The notes beneath the pieces are model-generated. The model made no database searches and was not told the DNA's origin. It worked only from the letters and a program-made list of their open reading frames with translations. Positions 18,196-27,937 of a DNA stretch of 64,000 nucleotides are shown piece after piece; positions within the stretch are counted from its first letter, which is position 1, and each line of letters begins with the position of its first letter. Position numbers and translations under genes: made by a program. Source of the DNA: Pedobacter schmidteae (lineage in GTDB: Bacteria; Bacteroidota; Bacteroidia; Sphingobacteriales; Sphingobacteriaceae); NCBI RefSeq assembly GCF_900564155.1, contig NZ_LS999839.1:2911097-2975096 (forward strand). Direction: 5' to 3'.

Positions 18196-18666
18196 ATGAA
18201 GAATTTAGTGATTTTATTAGCTGTGGCATCTGCAATTGCCCTGAGCTGTAATAGTGTGAACAAAAGTCAGCTTAAGGGGATTGATACCCTTAAAACGGAT
18301 ACCTTAAAAACCGATACCAGTAGCGCTTCTCATGTAGTTGGGGGCGATAAAGACGCCCATGGCTGCCTTTCCAGCGCTGGTTATACCTGGTCTGTTCTTA
18401 AAAATGATTGCATCAGAGTATGGGAAACGGGAATAAGATTGGATCAGATTGAAAAAAATGAAGGGCACACTTCCATGGCCTCAGTTATAATAGCCGATGA
18501 TGGCAAACGTGCTGAACTTTTTATTGCCAACGAAAAAGCATCTGTTTTGCTGGATCAGCAATCGGGGGCTGATGTGGGTAGTTATAGTGCAAATGGTTAT
18601 ACCTTAAAAAAATCGGGGGCAAAGTGGTTGCTTAGCAAAGACGGTAAGGACATTTATAAAAATTAA
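18196..18666 (+). CDS. Small lipoprotein of unknown function
   Basis: The 156-residue protein has a lipoprotein signal (AIALSC), then a low-complexity linker with a repeated TLKTDT unit, and a compact domain with two cysteines in HGCLSSAGYTWS and NDCIRVW. The spacing of these two cysteines suggests a disulfide. The last part is beta-rich (ADDGKRAELFIANEK; GYTLKKSGAKWLLSKDGK). I recognise the Cys-motif domain from Bacteroidota lipoproteins but not a function. Its stop codon overlaps the end of the convergent methyltransferase by four bases. Confidence 0.65.
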   Translation: MKNLVILLAVASAIALSCNSVNKSQLKGIDTLKTDTLKTDTSSASHVVGGDKDAHGCLSSAGYTWSVLKNDCIRVWETGIRLDQIEKNEGHTSMASVIIADDGKRAELFIANEKASVLLDQQSGADVGSYSANGYTLKKSGAKWLLSKDGKDIYKN

Positions 18667-19448
18667 GATTTTTCGGAAATGATGACCCGAAATTTATTAT
18701 GAAAAACAACATGGCCATTCCCTTTTACAAAGGGTTGCATGGCTCTTGTAGCAGTGGCAAGTGTTTGGTCAAATCCAACCTGTTGAATTACCCGGGCAAC
18801 GGCGCCAGATGACATTAAACCCTTTAATGCGGTATCCAGGTTTTCGTAATGCCATACCGAATTGACATCTGCATTGTTTATAATTCTAAGATCTAGCTCA
18901 TTCAATAAAGTTTGCAGCAAATTGTTTTCTGAAAGTGCAAAGGGGCCTTTCGCCCCGGGCGGTGTTGGAGGAAGCAATGATGCTATTGCCTTTAAACAGC
19001 CGGCAGCTTCGCAATCTTCCTGATTTCCCCAAATCATCACCACAAGCCTACCTTTACTTTTTAATACCCGTTTGGCCTCTGTCAAGGCATTTCTTACATT
19101 GGCAGCAAACTGAAAAGAGTTGAATCCGCAAACGACATGAAAACTTTCATCCTCGAAAGGCAGCTCTTCCATTTCGCCACTTAAAAAGTTAATGGAGTTG
19201 TCGCGGATACTGGCCTGCGCCAGCAAAGCATCGCTGGCATCAAGTCCGGTTACCTCGGCACCTGTTAAGTGAGCAAGGTGACTAAAATAACCTGAACCAC
19301 AGCCAATATCCAGTAGTTTGTCGCTTGATCTCAGATGTAGAAAATCTAAAGCATATTGATATCCTTGTTCCACGGTCTTTTCCTGGATTTGGGCCCAGTC
19401 TTTTGCCTGCATGCCCCAAAGTTCTCCCTGTATAGTTTTCGAGCCCAT
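18663..19448 (-). CDS. Class I SAM-dependent methyltransferase
   Basis: The 261-residue protein has motif I LLDIGCGSGYFSHLA (about 46-60), an acidic end of strand 2 (GLDASDALLAQA), motif IV region VCGFNSFQFA and the UbiE-like RVLKSKGRLVVMIWG. It belongs to the Methyltransf_11/25 group; the acceptor substrate is not readable from sequence. It is a monocistronic gene, convergent with the small lipoprotein by four bases. Confidence 0.88.
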   Translation of the reverse strand: MGSKTIQGELWGMQAKDWAQIQEKTVEQGYQYALDFLHLRSSDKLLDIGCGSGYFSHLAHLTGAEVTGLDASDALLAQASIRDNSINFLSGEMEELPFEDESFHVVCGFNSFQFAANVRNALTEAKRVLKSKGRLVVMIWGNQEDCEAAGCLKAIASLLPPTPPGAKGPFALSENNLLQTLLNELDLRIINNADVNSVWHYENLDTALKGLMSSGAVARVIQQVGFDQTLATATRAMQPFVKGNGHVVFHNKFRVIISEKS

Positions 19449-19691
19449 AACGAAATGTTTTTGCTGTTTAATAAACTTATATAGTATGCTAAGCCTAATT
19501 TAACGAAACTGCTTTTATTTTGGAAGGATTGGCATTTTTTATTTAATCGGGCAATATCATAAATAGCTAAAATTAGGTTTGTTGCTAAATTTAACCTTGA
19601 TACTAAAATAGGAATACATGTAACTATTCTTTTTTAGGAAATAATTAGATGACATTAACTTTTATTTTTTTAGTTTTAATGAACCAATCAA

Positions 19692-20279
19692 ATGAAGCGT
19701 ATTTACAGTGATTTTCAGGATAAAGAGCTTGTAGCCTTATTAGCTAAAGGTGACAAGTGTGCTTATTCGGAAGTATTCTTCAGATACAATAAATTACTCT
19801 ATAGTCATGCGTATAATAAACTTCGCGAGCGTGAAGATGCAAAAGATATTGTTTCCGAGGTTTTTTATGCATTGTGGGCAAAAAGAGGGCAAGCATTACC
19901 TGAACATAATCTCATTGGTTACCTTTTTGTAGCTGTTCGTTATAAGATTGCTGATTTTCTATCCAAAAAACAGGTGCGACACCACTACATTCAGTCATTG
20001 CAAAATTTTATTGATGAACCCCAACAAGTCAACGCTGACCATCTGATAAGAGAAAAACAGTTAAAAGAAATTATAGAAGAAGAAATATCCGCGTTGCCAC
20101 CCCGCATGCAGGAAATCTTTAGAATGAGTCGGTTTGAGCAGATGACTCATAAGGAAATTGCTGAAAAATTATCACTTTCCGAGCAAACGGTTAAAGATCA
20201 GGTGAAAAAGGCTTTAAGAATACTAAGGGTTAAATTAGGCTTTTTTGCTTTTATCGCGATGTTCTTAAAAATATTTTAA
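19692..20279 (+). CDS. ECF RNA polymerase sigma factor (FecI-like) of the GH99/GH127 locus
   Basis: The 195 residues show region 2 (YSEVFFRYNKLLYSHAYNKL, DIVSEVFYALWAKRG) and region 4 (LPPRMQEIFRMSR, LSLSEQTVKDQVKKALRIL) of the Bacteroidota FecI-like ECF family. It starts the polysaccharide-utilisation locus and should recognise the SusC promoter when released by the FecR encoded 68 bases downstream. The C-terminus ends in a hydrophobic FFAFIAMFLKIF tail, as in its relatives in this window. Confidence 0.92.
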   Translation: MKRIYSDFQDKELVALLAKGDKCAYSEVFFRYNKLLYSHAYNKLREREDAKDIVSEVFYALWAKRGQALPEHNLIGYLFVAVRYKIADFLSKKQVRHHYIQSLQNFIDEPQQVNADHLIREKQLKEIIEEEISALPPRMQEIFRMSRFEQMTHKEIAEKLSLSEQTVKDQVKKALRILRVKLGFFAFIAMFLKIF

Positions 20280-20346
20280 TTTCTTATCCCCCCAATGCCT
20301 GAGTCGACCGACTTATAGTTTAACCAGGTATAAATGAGGAAACCAA

Positions 20347-21483
20347 ATGAATAAGGTAAATGCTAAAGAACTGTTGCGTAAGTATGCAGATGGTACTTGT
20401 ACTGAAGATGAGAAATTGGTGTTTGAGCAATGGTATCTGAATTTGAACAGAACTCATCATTCTCAGCTTACGGAAATAGAACTTGATCAAGCGGAACACG
20501 AGATGCGTGTAGTTTTGGCAATCGGATCTGTAGCCAAATCAAAACGTCTGTGGCCATACTATGCTGTTACTGCAACTGTGTTGTTATGTCTTGGTATCGG
20601 TTTTTTATTTAACAAGTCGAGTACCTTGCTCACCGTTGAACAGAAAGTAAAATCCAATGCGCTGGCAAATATTAAACCCGGTAAAAATGTTGCAATACTT
20701 ACTTTATCTAATGGCAAAAATATTACGCTTAGTGACATTAAAAGTGGTGTGGTTATAGATGCAACGAAACTAACGTATAACGATGGGAGTGCCGTAGCTA
20801 ATAATGACGGTCTTAATTCCAATGATTCATTTTATTCAGGTGTATTGAAAGCAAATACCCCACGCGGTGGTACTTATCAGATCATCTTATCTGATGGCAC
20901 AAAAGTATGGTTAAACGCTTCTTCGGAACTTAAATTTCCGGCCTCGTTTAATCAAAGTAAACAACGTAGTGTAGAGTTGAGCGGGGAAGCTTATTTTGAG
21001 GTAGCTAAAAGTAAAATTAAGCCCTTTATAGTACATAGTAATGGACAGGAAATAGAGGTGCTTGGTACTCATTTTAATGTAAACAGCTATTTGGATGAAA
21101 AGGTAACAAAAACAACTTTATTAGAGGGAGCTATAAAGCTCAAACTGTTAAAAGGTGATAATCCCGCTTCATATGTATTAAGAGCTGGACAACAAGCTAT
21201 AGCCGGGCATAATATTGTGATTAGAAATATAGATGCAATGGATGCAATCGACTGGAAAAATGGCATGTTTATTTTTAATAAAGAGAGTTTGGAAAGCATT
21301 ATGCGCAAATTATCGCGCTGGTATGACGTCGATATTGTGTTTGAAAATGAAAAATTAAAATCGAGATTACTAGGGGGCACAGTTTCGCGTTTCAGTACAG
21401 TTACCGAAGTGCTTGAAGTTCTGGAATTAACGGAGTTGGCACATTTTAAAATAAAAGGAAGGAGTATTATAGTCATGGAATAA
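20347..21483 (+). CDS. FecR family anti-sigma factor of the GH99/GH127 locus
   Basis: 378 residues: cytoplasmic anti-sigma segment (about 1-65), membrane helix (about 70-88, YYAVTATVLLCLGIGFLF), FecR domain (about 170-285, with LSDGTKVWLNASSELKFP and VELSGEAYFEVAK) and C-terminal DUF4974 (about 300-378, FNKESLESIMRKLSRWYDV). It relays the state of the downstream SusC STN domain to the sigma factor. It belongs to the standard family in all visible features. Confidence 0.92.
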   Translation: MNKVNAKELLRKYADGTCTEDEKLVFEQWYLNLNRTHHSQLTEIELDQAEHEMRVVLAIGSVAKSKRLWPYYAVTATVLLCLGIGFLFNKSSTLLTVEQKVKSNALANIKPGKNVAILTLSNGKNITLSDIKSGVVIDATKLTYNDGSAVANNDGLNSNDSFYSGVLKANTPRGGTYQIILSDGTKVWLNASSELKFPASFNQSKQRSVELSGEAYFEVAKSKIKPFIVHSNGQEIEVLGTHFNVNSYLDEKVTKTTLLEGAIKLKLLKGDNPASYVLRAGQQAIAGHNIVIRNIDAMDAIDWKNGMFIFNKESLESIMRKLSRWYDVDIVFENEKLKSRLLGGTVSRFSTVTEVLEVLELTELAHFKIKGRSIIVME

Positions 21484-21514
21484 CTACTTAAAAGGTTATC
21501 CAGAAATAGATAAA

Positions 21515-21545
21515 AAACCAGTTGCGCTTGCAACACAACTGGTTT
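21515..21545 (+). promoter_or_regulatory. Hairpin between fecR and susC
   Basis: A perfect 10-bp stem (21515-21524 with 21536-21545) lies between the FecR stop and the SusC start. Because it would sit inside any SusC start at 21522, it supports the ATG at 21603 as the true start. It may terminate or attenuate FecR transcripts. Confidence 0.62.
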
Positions 21546-21602
21546 AAAGTCTGGATGATGTCAATAAAATTGGATCGTATTCACATTAAACAAACTAACC
21601 AA

Positions 21603-24600
21603 ATGTATAAAAAAAAGACCAATAAAATTGGTGTACCCAAAAGGTATGTCCATAAATTACTGCTGATTATGCGAGTCGTCACCATAGTATTAATAGCAAT
21701 GATCATGCAGGTAAGTGCTGCAGGTAATGCACAGACTATGTCATTTGCAAAAAAAAATACCACTATTAAAGAGATATTTGCGGAGATCAGAATGCAGATG
21801 GGTTATAACGTAGTATGGCCTGCCGAAAAATTTGACGAAAACAGAACGCTCAACGCAAATTTTAAAAATACACCGTTGTCAATTGTTCTAAATCAAACTT
21901 TAGATGGCCAAAATATCACTTATACCATAAAAAATAAAACCATTGTTTTAAAGGCTAGTCAATTAAATGAAACTAATCAGGAATTCATTTCCGGTGTGGT
22001 TACCAATCTTATAGGTAATGAGCCCTTAAAAGGGGTAACCGTTTTGTTAAATGGAAGCGCTACGGCTACACAAACAGATGCAAATGGCCGATATAATATT
22101 AAAGCCAGCAAAGGAGCATTAAAGTTTTCTTTTGTGGGTTTTGCCGATACGCTCATTAACATTAACGGACGCAGTACAATTAATGTAATGATGATCCCGG
22201 CTCATTTAAAACTGGATGAGGTTGTCGTTGTAGGGTATGGAAGTGTAAAAAAAAGAGACCTTACCGGATCAGTATCAACAGTTAAAGCCGATGTTTTTGA
22301 CCAATCCAGACAAAGCTCATTCGTCAACAGCATGCAGGGCCGCGTAGCAGGTCTCCAGATTACTTCAGGGTCAGGCGAGCCTGGGTCAGGATCAAAGATT
22401 ATCATCCGTGGGGCAAATTCTCTGACAGGCGAAAGCAGGCCTTTGTTTGTTATAGATGGTGTTCCGGTAAACGAAAGTGAGGCACCTATTGCTAATTCAA
22501 AATTCGGAGCAAACTCAAGAAGGGATCCATTGAACTCTATTAATCCTGCTGATATTGTTTCTGTTGAGGTCTTAAAAGACGCTTCATCTACAGCAATATA
22601 TGGATCAAGAGGTGCAAATGGGGTTATTATTATCACTACCAGGCAGGGAAAAGAAGGTGAATCTATGGTTACCTACGATGGCCGTATGGGCATTTCCTAT
22701 CCGGCAAAAAGACTGGAAATGTTGAATGGGGATGAATGGATTGACTATCGGAAAGACTGGGTATTGATGCCCGATGGGAAAAGGATTACCTATGGTTACT
22801 TTAATGATTATCTTTTTTTTACCAATGCCGGTAAAACGGAACCATCCGAAATGGTTCCCAGAGATGTGTATGCATTACCCGAATACAACTGGCAGGATGA
22901 AATGTATCGCACGGCATATGCAAAAGATCATAACCTGTCGGTAACCGGTGGAACCAAGTATACCAAGTTTTTCGGAAGCGTGGGCTACAACAAAGAAGAT
23001 GGCTTGTTTATCAATAATGATTATTCGCGGTACAATACCCGCTTAAGACTTGATCACAATAAAAACAGGTTTATCATGTCGCTTTCTATTAACGGATCCT
23101 ATTCAAAATATAACGGTGCAGTGCAGTCAGGTGATGGATATGGCAATATTGGAGTTACCCAGGCCGCCATCATATCACGACCACTGGTGTTTCAAAACCC
23201 TCTTGCGCTACAAACACAGGGTGGATGGAAAAAACCAACAGAAAATCTGGAACATATAGACCGGGATATTTCTACACCAAATGTAGGCGCTAATATTGTC
23301 TTAAATTATAAGCTGATAGAGGGGTTGTACGTTGGAACCATGTTAAATGGTGTGATTGTAAATTCCAAGGTAAATGAATTTTATGGAAAAGATACCCCCT
23401 GGGGTTATTACTTAAAAGGACGGGCCGCAATTAACAATACTGAGTGGATGGGCTGGTCGAACATCAACACTTTGAGTTATGATAAGGTGCTGAAGAATAA
23501 CTCAAAAATTAGCGCATTGGGTGTTTTTGAATTGAGTGGAAGCGGGTATCGAAACAGTTCCATCATTAAAAGTAATTTTTCTGATGAGACCACCGGAATT
23601 CATGATATCAGTAAAGGTATTACGCTGGAAGATGCTACATCAGGAGCCGGGCAAACTAAAAGGATCTCGTATCTGGCTAGGTTGAATTACGATCACAGAG
23701 GAAAATACCTGCTCACAGGTAGTATGCGACTGGATGGTTCAGATCGTTTTGGAGAAAACAATCGTTATGGTTATTTCCCTTCAATGGCTTTTGGATGGCG
23801 GATTTCTGAAGAAAACTTTATGAAAAAGCAGACGCTGTTTGATAATTTGAAATTACGATTAAGTTATGGACAGACAGGGAATTCAAATATTCCTGAATTT
23901 CAGTATATGGCCAGAATGGGTAATTCATTTTATGGAGACCAGTTTGGCCTGGTACCGGTTTCCCTGCCAAATCCGAATTTGAAATGGGAAACAACAGTGC
24001 AATATAATGCAGGTTTAGATATCTCTGTTTTAAACAAGAGATTGGATCTTACCGTTGACTTTTACAATAAAATCACAACAGACATGCTATACAATGCCAT
24101 TATTCCGGCACAGTCTGGGTTTAAAACGCAATGGCAAAACCTGGGAAAGATTAGCAATAAAGGGGTCGAACTGGCTTTAAATACAAAGAATATTGTAGCC
24201 GATAAGTTTAATTGGAACAGCAGCTTAACACTTAGCTTAAATCGGAATAAGGTATTGGTTATAGGAGACAATCTATCCGTAGCTCCTGTGGGGGCTGGCT
24301 CATGGAGTACCTCATATATTAAGCAAAATGTGGTTGGTCGGATTATGGTCAACCAGCCCATAGGTTTGATGTATGGATATGAAATGATCGGTGTATATCA
24401 GGAAAACGATTTTTCTGGCTGGATCGATAAAACAGGTCTTTTACCTGACAACGACCCAAATATTGCATGGCAGGAGAGAAATTGGGTGTTAAAGCCCGGG
24501 GTAGTTGATCCTAGCGCTATCGCTAAGCCGCGCCCGGGAACGTTTAAGTTTAATAATCTTGATAATTCAGCGGATAACAAGATTACAGAAAGTGATAAAA

Positions 24601-25130
24601 AGATTATTGGTAATAGTCAGCCTTTACTTTTTGGAGGTTTTGGGAATAATTTTAGTTATAAGAATTTTGATTTGAATATATTCATTACTTATTCTCTTGG
24701 TGGCGAGATCTTTAATTCTACCAAGTTTGAATTGGAAGGCTCTAGTCCGGGTGAATACTACAACATCACTAAAAAATTCTGGAACAACCGATGGACGCCT
24801 TCAAACCCAACAAACGACTATCCCGCTTATTCGGATGAAGGTTACTACAATTCACTGGCAGCCCAGCCTAATAGTTATTACGTTGAAGACGCATCTTATG
24901 CAAGACTTCAAAACGTATCCCTGGCTTATAGATTGCCAATAAGTTTTACTAAAAAGCTTGGTCTGGCTGCTGCAAAAATATACTATTCGGGTATCAATCT
25001 CTTTACTTTAACTAAATACAGCGGGTTTACGCCTGAGGTTGACTCAGGAAATCCATTACTGACAAATTTTGACACCATTGGTTACCCCAGGGCAGCCGCT
25101 CATTCTATAGGCTTTAACATCACATTTTAA
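21603..25130 (+). CDS. SusC/RagA family TonB-linked outer-membrane protein with STN domain
   Basis: Start at MYKKKTNKIG (21603) is preferred because the longer ORF overlaps a hairpin. 1175 residues: signal/anchor helix, STN domain (FAKKNTTIKEIFAEIR...), carboxypeptidase-regulatory-like domain (GVVTNLIGNEPLKGVTV), SusC plug with VVVGYGSVKKRDLTGSV and ASSTAIYGSRGANGVIIITT, and a long barrel ending in SIGFNITF. It imports oligosaccharides across the outer membrane with TonB, capped by SusD, whose gene begins 12 bases later. The STN domain fits regulation by the upstream FecR and sigma factor. Confidence 0.93.
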   Translation: MYKKKTNKIGVPKRYVHKLLLIMRVVTIVLIAMIMQVSAAGNAQTMSFAKKNTTIKEIFAEIRMQMGYNVVWPAEKFDENRTLNANFKNTPLSIVLNQTLDGQNITYTIKNKTIVLKASQLNETNQEFISGVVTNLIGNEPLKGVTVLLNGSATATQTDANGRYNIKASKGALKFSFVGFADTLININGRSTINVMMIPAHLKLDEVVVVGYGSVKKRDLTGSVSTVKADVFDQSRQSSFVNSMQGRVAGLQITSGSGEPGSGSKIIIRGANSLTGESRPLFVIDGVPVNESEAPIANSKFGANSRRDPLNSINPADIVSVEVLKDASSTAIYGSRGANGVIIITTRQGKEGESMVTYDGRMGISYPAKRLEMLNGDEWIDYRKDWVLMPDGKRITYGYFNDYLFFTNAGKTEPSEMVPRDVYALPEYNWQDEMYRTAYAKDHNLSVTGGTKYTKFFGSVGYNKEDGLFINNDYSRYNTRLRLDHNKNRFIMSLSINGSYSKYNGAVQSGDGYGNIGVTQAAIISRPLVFQNPLALQTQGGWKKPTENLEHIDRDISTPNVGANIVLNYKLIEGLYVGTMLNGVIVNSKVNEFYGKDTPWGYYLKGRAAINNTEWMGWSNINTLSYDKVLKNNSKISALGVFELSGSGYRNSSIIKSNFSDETTGIHDISKGITLEDATSGAGQTKRISYLARLNYDHRGKYLLTGSMRLDGSDRFGENNRYGYFPSMAFGWRISEENFMKKQTLFDNLKLRLSYGQTGNSNIPEFQYMARMGNSFYGDQFGLVPVSLPNPNLKWETTVQYNAGLDISVLNKRLDLTVDFYNKITTDMLYNAIIPAQSGFKTQWQNLGKISNKGVELALNTKNIVADKFNWNSSLTLSLNRNKVLVIGDNLSVAPVGAGSWSTSYIKQNVVGRIMVNQPIGLMYGYEMIGVYQENDFSGWIDKTGLLPDNDPNIAWQERNWVLKPGVVDPSAIAKPRPGTFKFNNLDNSADNKITESDKKIIGNSQPLLFGGFGNNFSYKNFDLNIFITYSLGGEIFNSTKFELEGSSPGEYYNITKKFWNNRWTPSNPTNDYPAYSDEGYYNSLAAQPNSYYVEDASYARLQNVSLAYRLPISFTKKLGLAAAKIYYSGINLFTLTKYSGFTPEVDSGNPLLTNFDTIGYPRAAAHSIGFNITF

Positions 25131-25141
25131 AGATTTTGAAC

Positions 25142-26764
25142 ATGAAAAAGATACTTTATATAGTAATGATCTCATTGTTTGGGGTCTCGGTTGGTTGCTC
25201 CAAGTATTTGGATAGCGAGCCGTTGTCATTTACATCTATTGCTAATTTTTATAAAGACCAGGACGATGCTGAAGCTGCACTTACGGGATGTTATGGTTTG
25301 TTGCAGGACAGTTATTCTGTAAACGGGCGTACTGGAGTATTTCTAATTGCTGATGTAGGTACGGATGAAATTATAGGTAACCCATATTCTACTCCTGATG
25401 CTGAAGCCAATATGGATCAGTTTTTATTTGGCAGGGTTGTGAAAAGTAACCTGACCATAAAAAATCTGTGGGCTAAAGTATATTCAGGTTTGTACAGCCT
25501 AAACCTGTTGTTGTCTCAGATCGATAAAATTGACATGCCCGAACTGCGTAAAACGCAGATGAAAGCAGAAGCCAGATTTTTGAGGGGCTGGCATTACTAC
25601 TATATGGGGATGATTTATGGTGGTGTTCCGGTATTTACCAGTATTCCTCACGATATCAAACAAAAAAGAAATACCCTGGAAGAAGTAATGAAACAGGCAA
25701 TTGATGACCTACAGTTTGCTTATGATAATCTGCCTGATGAAAAGTTGATAAACTCAGGGCGGGCTTCTAAATGGGCTGCAGGAGGCTATCTGGCCAAATT
25801 GTATTGTTATATTGCCAGTTGTAGGAAATATGATACGGGCAAAGGACTTAATTTTCCATTAAACAGCTTTGATTGGGTCGACGTAAATGAGAGTTATGCA
25901 AAAGCAGATGTGTTAACTCAAAATATCATTGGTAAAAGTGGATTAAACTTAACTGCGGACTACAGGTTATTGTTTTGCGAGGGGGCTGTAAATAAGCAAA
26001 AAGAAGAAATTCTATTCTCTTTGACACCTTCCCCCCAGAAAAAAATAGGCTTTGCACTAAATTTTTATTTGTTGCCAGTCGGCTCCTATGGTGGTGGCTG
26101 GGGCACATGCAGACCAACACAGGAAGTATATTCCAGATACGACTCTTTGTACGACGCGCGCGCGAATTGGGTTGTAGGAGGTTTGGGTACTGAGGCTGTA
26201 ACACAAACCATCGACAATCAGGTGTATTATCAGCCTTCAAAATTGAAACTTGTAAATGGAGAAGCTGTTGATGGTGATTATTGCGGTAATAAATTTAGAT
26301 TACTGAAAACCGAATCTAAACATGATGATGTTTATTATGGTAATTATCCCTTGCTCCGTCTCGCTGATATTATGCTTTTACATGCAGAAGCAGTAGGTCA
26401 TATTAGTGGCGAGGCCGCCGGACGCGAGGCCCTGAAAGTTGTAAGGAGTCGGGCCCTGATCAAATCCCGTTCAACCGATGTGAATAAACTGCAGACGGCA
26501 TATCGCAAAACTGACTTTGTGGAAGAATTGCTGGATGAGCGTTCAAGAGAATTGTGCTTTGAGCAGCAGAGGAAGTTTGACCTTGTTAGGTTCAACAGAT
26601 ACCAGTCTACCATAAAAGCCATATCTACTACTCGTGGGGTATGGAATAGAAATGGTGCCATTCAATTGGTGGATAATGTAACGGATACCAAAATATGGAG
26701 CCCGATACCAGAAGAAGATGAAATTATAAACCCTAATCTGAAGCCCAATAACCCAGGTTATTAG
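25142..26764 (+). CDS. SusD/RagB family nutrient-binding lipoprotein
   Basis: The ATG at 25142 is used; the longer ORF would begin at TTG. 540 residues with a lipoprotein signal (GVSVGC) and a SusD fold: N-terminal TPR-like helices (DQDDAEAALTGCYGLLQD; ARFLRGWHYYYMGMIYGGVPVFT) and C-terminal DERSRELCFEQQRKFDLVRF motif, then the usual short LKPNNPGY tail. It is the surface glycan-binding lid of SusC. It is directly coupled to susC and is followed by the glycosidase genes. Confidence 0.94.
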   Translation: MKKILYIVMISLFGVSVGCSKYLDSEPLSFTSIANFYKDQDDAEAALTGCYGLLQDSYSVNGRTGVFLIADVGTDEIIGNPYSTPDAEANMDQFLFGRVVKSNLTIKNLWAKVYSGLYSLNLLLSQIDKIDMPELRKTQMKAEARFLRGWHYYYMGMIYGGVPVFTSIPHDIKQKRNTLEEVMKQAIDDLQFAYDNLPDEKLINSGRASKWAAGGYLAKLYCYIASCRKYDTGKGLNFPLNSFDWVDVNESYAKADVLTQNIIGKSGLNLTADYRLLFCEGAVNKQKEEILFSLTPSPQKKIGFALNFYLLPVGSYGGGWGTCRPTQEVYSRYDSLYDARANWVVGGLGTEAVTQTIDNQVYYQPSKLKLVNGEAVDGDYCGNKFRLLKTESKHDDVYYGNYPLLRLADIMLLHAEAVGHISGEAAGREALKVVRSRALIKSRSTDVNKLQTAYRKTDFVEELLDERSRELCFEQQRKFDLVRFNRYQSTIKAISTTRGVWNRNGAIQLVDNVTDTKIWSPIPEEDEIINPNLKPNNPGY

Positions 26765-26793
26765 TGTGTTTTTGATTCCAGAAATTTAATAAA

Positions 26794-27930
26794 ATGTATA
26801 AAAAATTTATATATAGTGCTTTTTCCTGTATGTGTATTGTACTCTTAACTACGCAGTCTTCTTGTCAGAGCAAAAAACAAGCGGAACAACCGCAGGAGCA
26901 ACCAGAAAAAGTAAAAGTCGGGGCCTGGTATTTTGGCGGCTGGAGCTTTCCGGCAGATCAGAATGGCAACACTTTTCACATTAGTCCGAGCTTGGTCAGT
27001 AGTTTTTCAAACCGGGAACCTGTTTGGGGTTGGCGGGAAGATAAAACTGGTGTAATGGCTGACCAAATTAATTATGCTGCGGATAGCGGTCTTTCTTTTT
27101 GGGGATTTTGCTGGTATGAAAATACATTGGTAGGTGATTCCAAAACAATGGATAACCTCAATAATGCCCTTGATTTGTTTCTTAAAGCACCAAATAAAAG
27201 TCGCCTCGATTTCTGTTTGTTGTCCTGTTTTCCGGTTTCGCCCGTAAACTGGGAGAAGATATGTGACAGAACGGTTCCTTATTTTAAAGAATCCAATTAT
27301 TTAAAAGTAGATGGCAAGCCGGTAATGGTATTCTTCAATACAGATGAAATCATTGCAGGAATGAATGGTATTAAAAAAACACGTGAAGCAATTGAACTGT
27401 ATCGTAAAAAGGCGCGTGATATCGGCGCTGGGGAAATCCTGATTGGTGCCAGAACAGGACCAAGGCCTTTAGATCCGACTTTTCAGAACAAGTATGTAGA
27501 ATGTGGCTTCGATTTTTTAACAACCTATAATAATGCAGATGACGGAAAAGCTAGTTTGGGTGCGAATGATTATTCAAGACTACTGGAAGGGGATGTCAAA
27601 TCATGGACAGGTATTTCAGCAAATAGCTCATTACCCTTTGTCCCTGTTGTAGGTGCAGGTTATGATATGCGTCCCTGGGCTATGGACCATCCTGCTCAAC
27701 CTGCTTCCGATTATTGGTATACGGGCGTTACCCCACAGAAAATTGCGGAACATCTTCGTACGGGTATGCAATGGGTAAAAGCAAATGCTAAAAAGGTACC
27801 AGGCAATCTATTGTTTATGTATGCCTGGAACGAAAATGGAGAAGGAGCCTGGCTCACGCCAACAAAATCTGAAGGGAATTCCCGCTTGCAAGCCATAAAA
27901 CAGATAATACAAGAGGAGTCCACCAAATAA
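26794..27930 (+). CDS. Glycoside hydrolase family 71/99-like lipoprotein
   Basis: 378 residues with a lipoprotein signal ending at QSSC (Cys near 24), then a single alpha/beta-barrel-like domain. Motifs of the GH99-like group are visible: VGAWYFGGW at the start, DSGLSFWGFCWYEN, a KVDGKPVMVFFNTDE segment and C-terminal MYAWNENGEGAWLTPT, whose Glu residues are candidates for catalysis. GH99 members are endo-alpha-mannosidases or mannanases; the 71/99-like group is wider and largely uncharacterised, so activity cannot be stated. It lies in the susCD operon, 29 bases after susD. Confidence 0.8.
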   Translation: MYKKFIYSAFSCMCIVLLTTQSSCQSKKQAEQPQEQPEKVKVGAWYFGGWSFPADQNGNTFHISPSLVSSFSNREPVWGWREDKTGVMADQINYAADSGLSFWGFCWYENTLVGDSKTMDNLNNALDLFLKAPNKSRLDFCLLSCFPVSPVNWEKICDRTVPYFKESNYLKVDGKPVMVFFNTDEIIAGMNGIKKTREAIELYRKKARDIGAGEILIGARTGPRPLDPTFQNKYVECGFDFLTTYNNADDGKASLGANDYSRLLEGDVKSWTGISANSSLPFVPVVGAGYDMRPWAMDHPAQPASDYWYTGVTPQKIAEHLRTGMQWVKANAKKVPGNLLFMYAWNENGEGAWLTPTKSEGNSRLQAIKQIIQEESTK

Positions 27931-27937
27931 TGCAGAT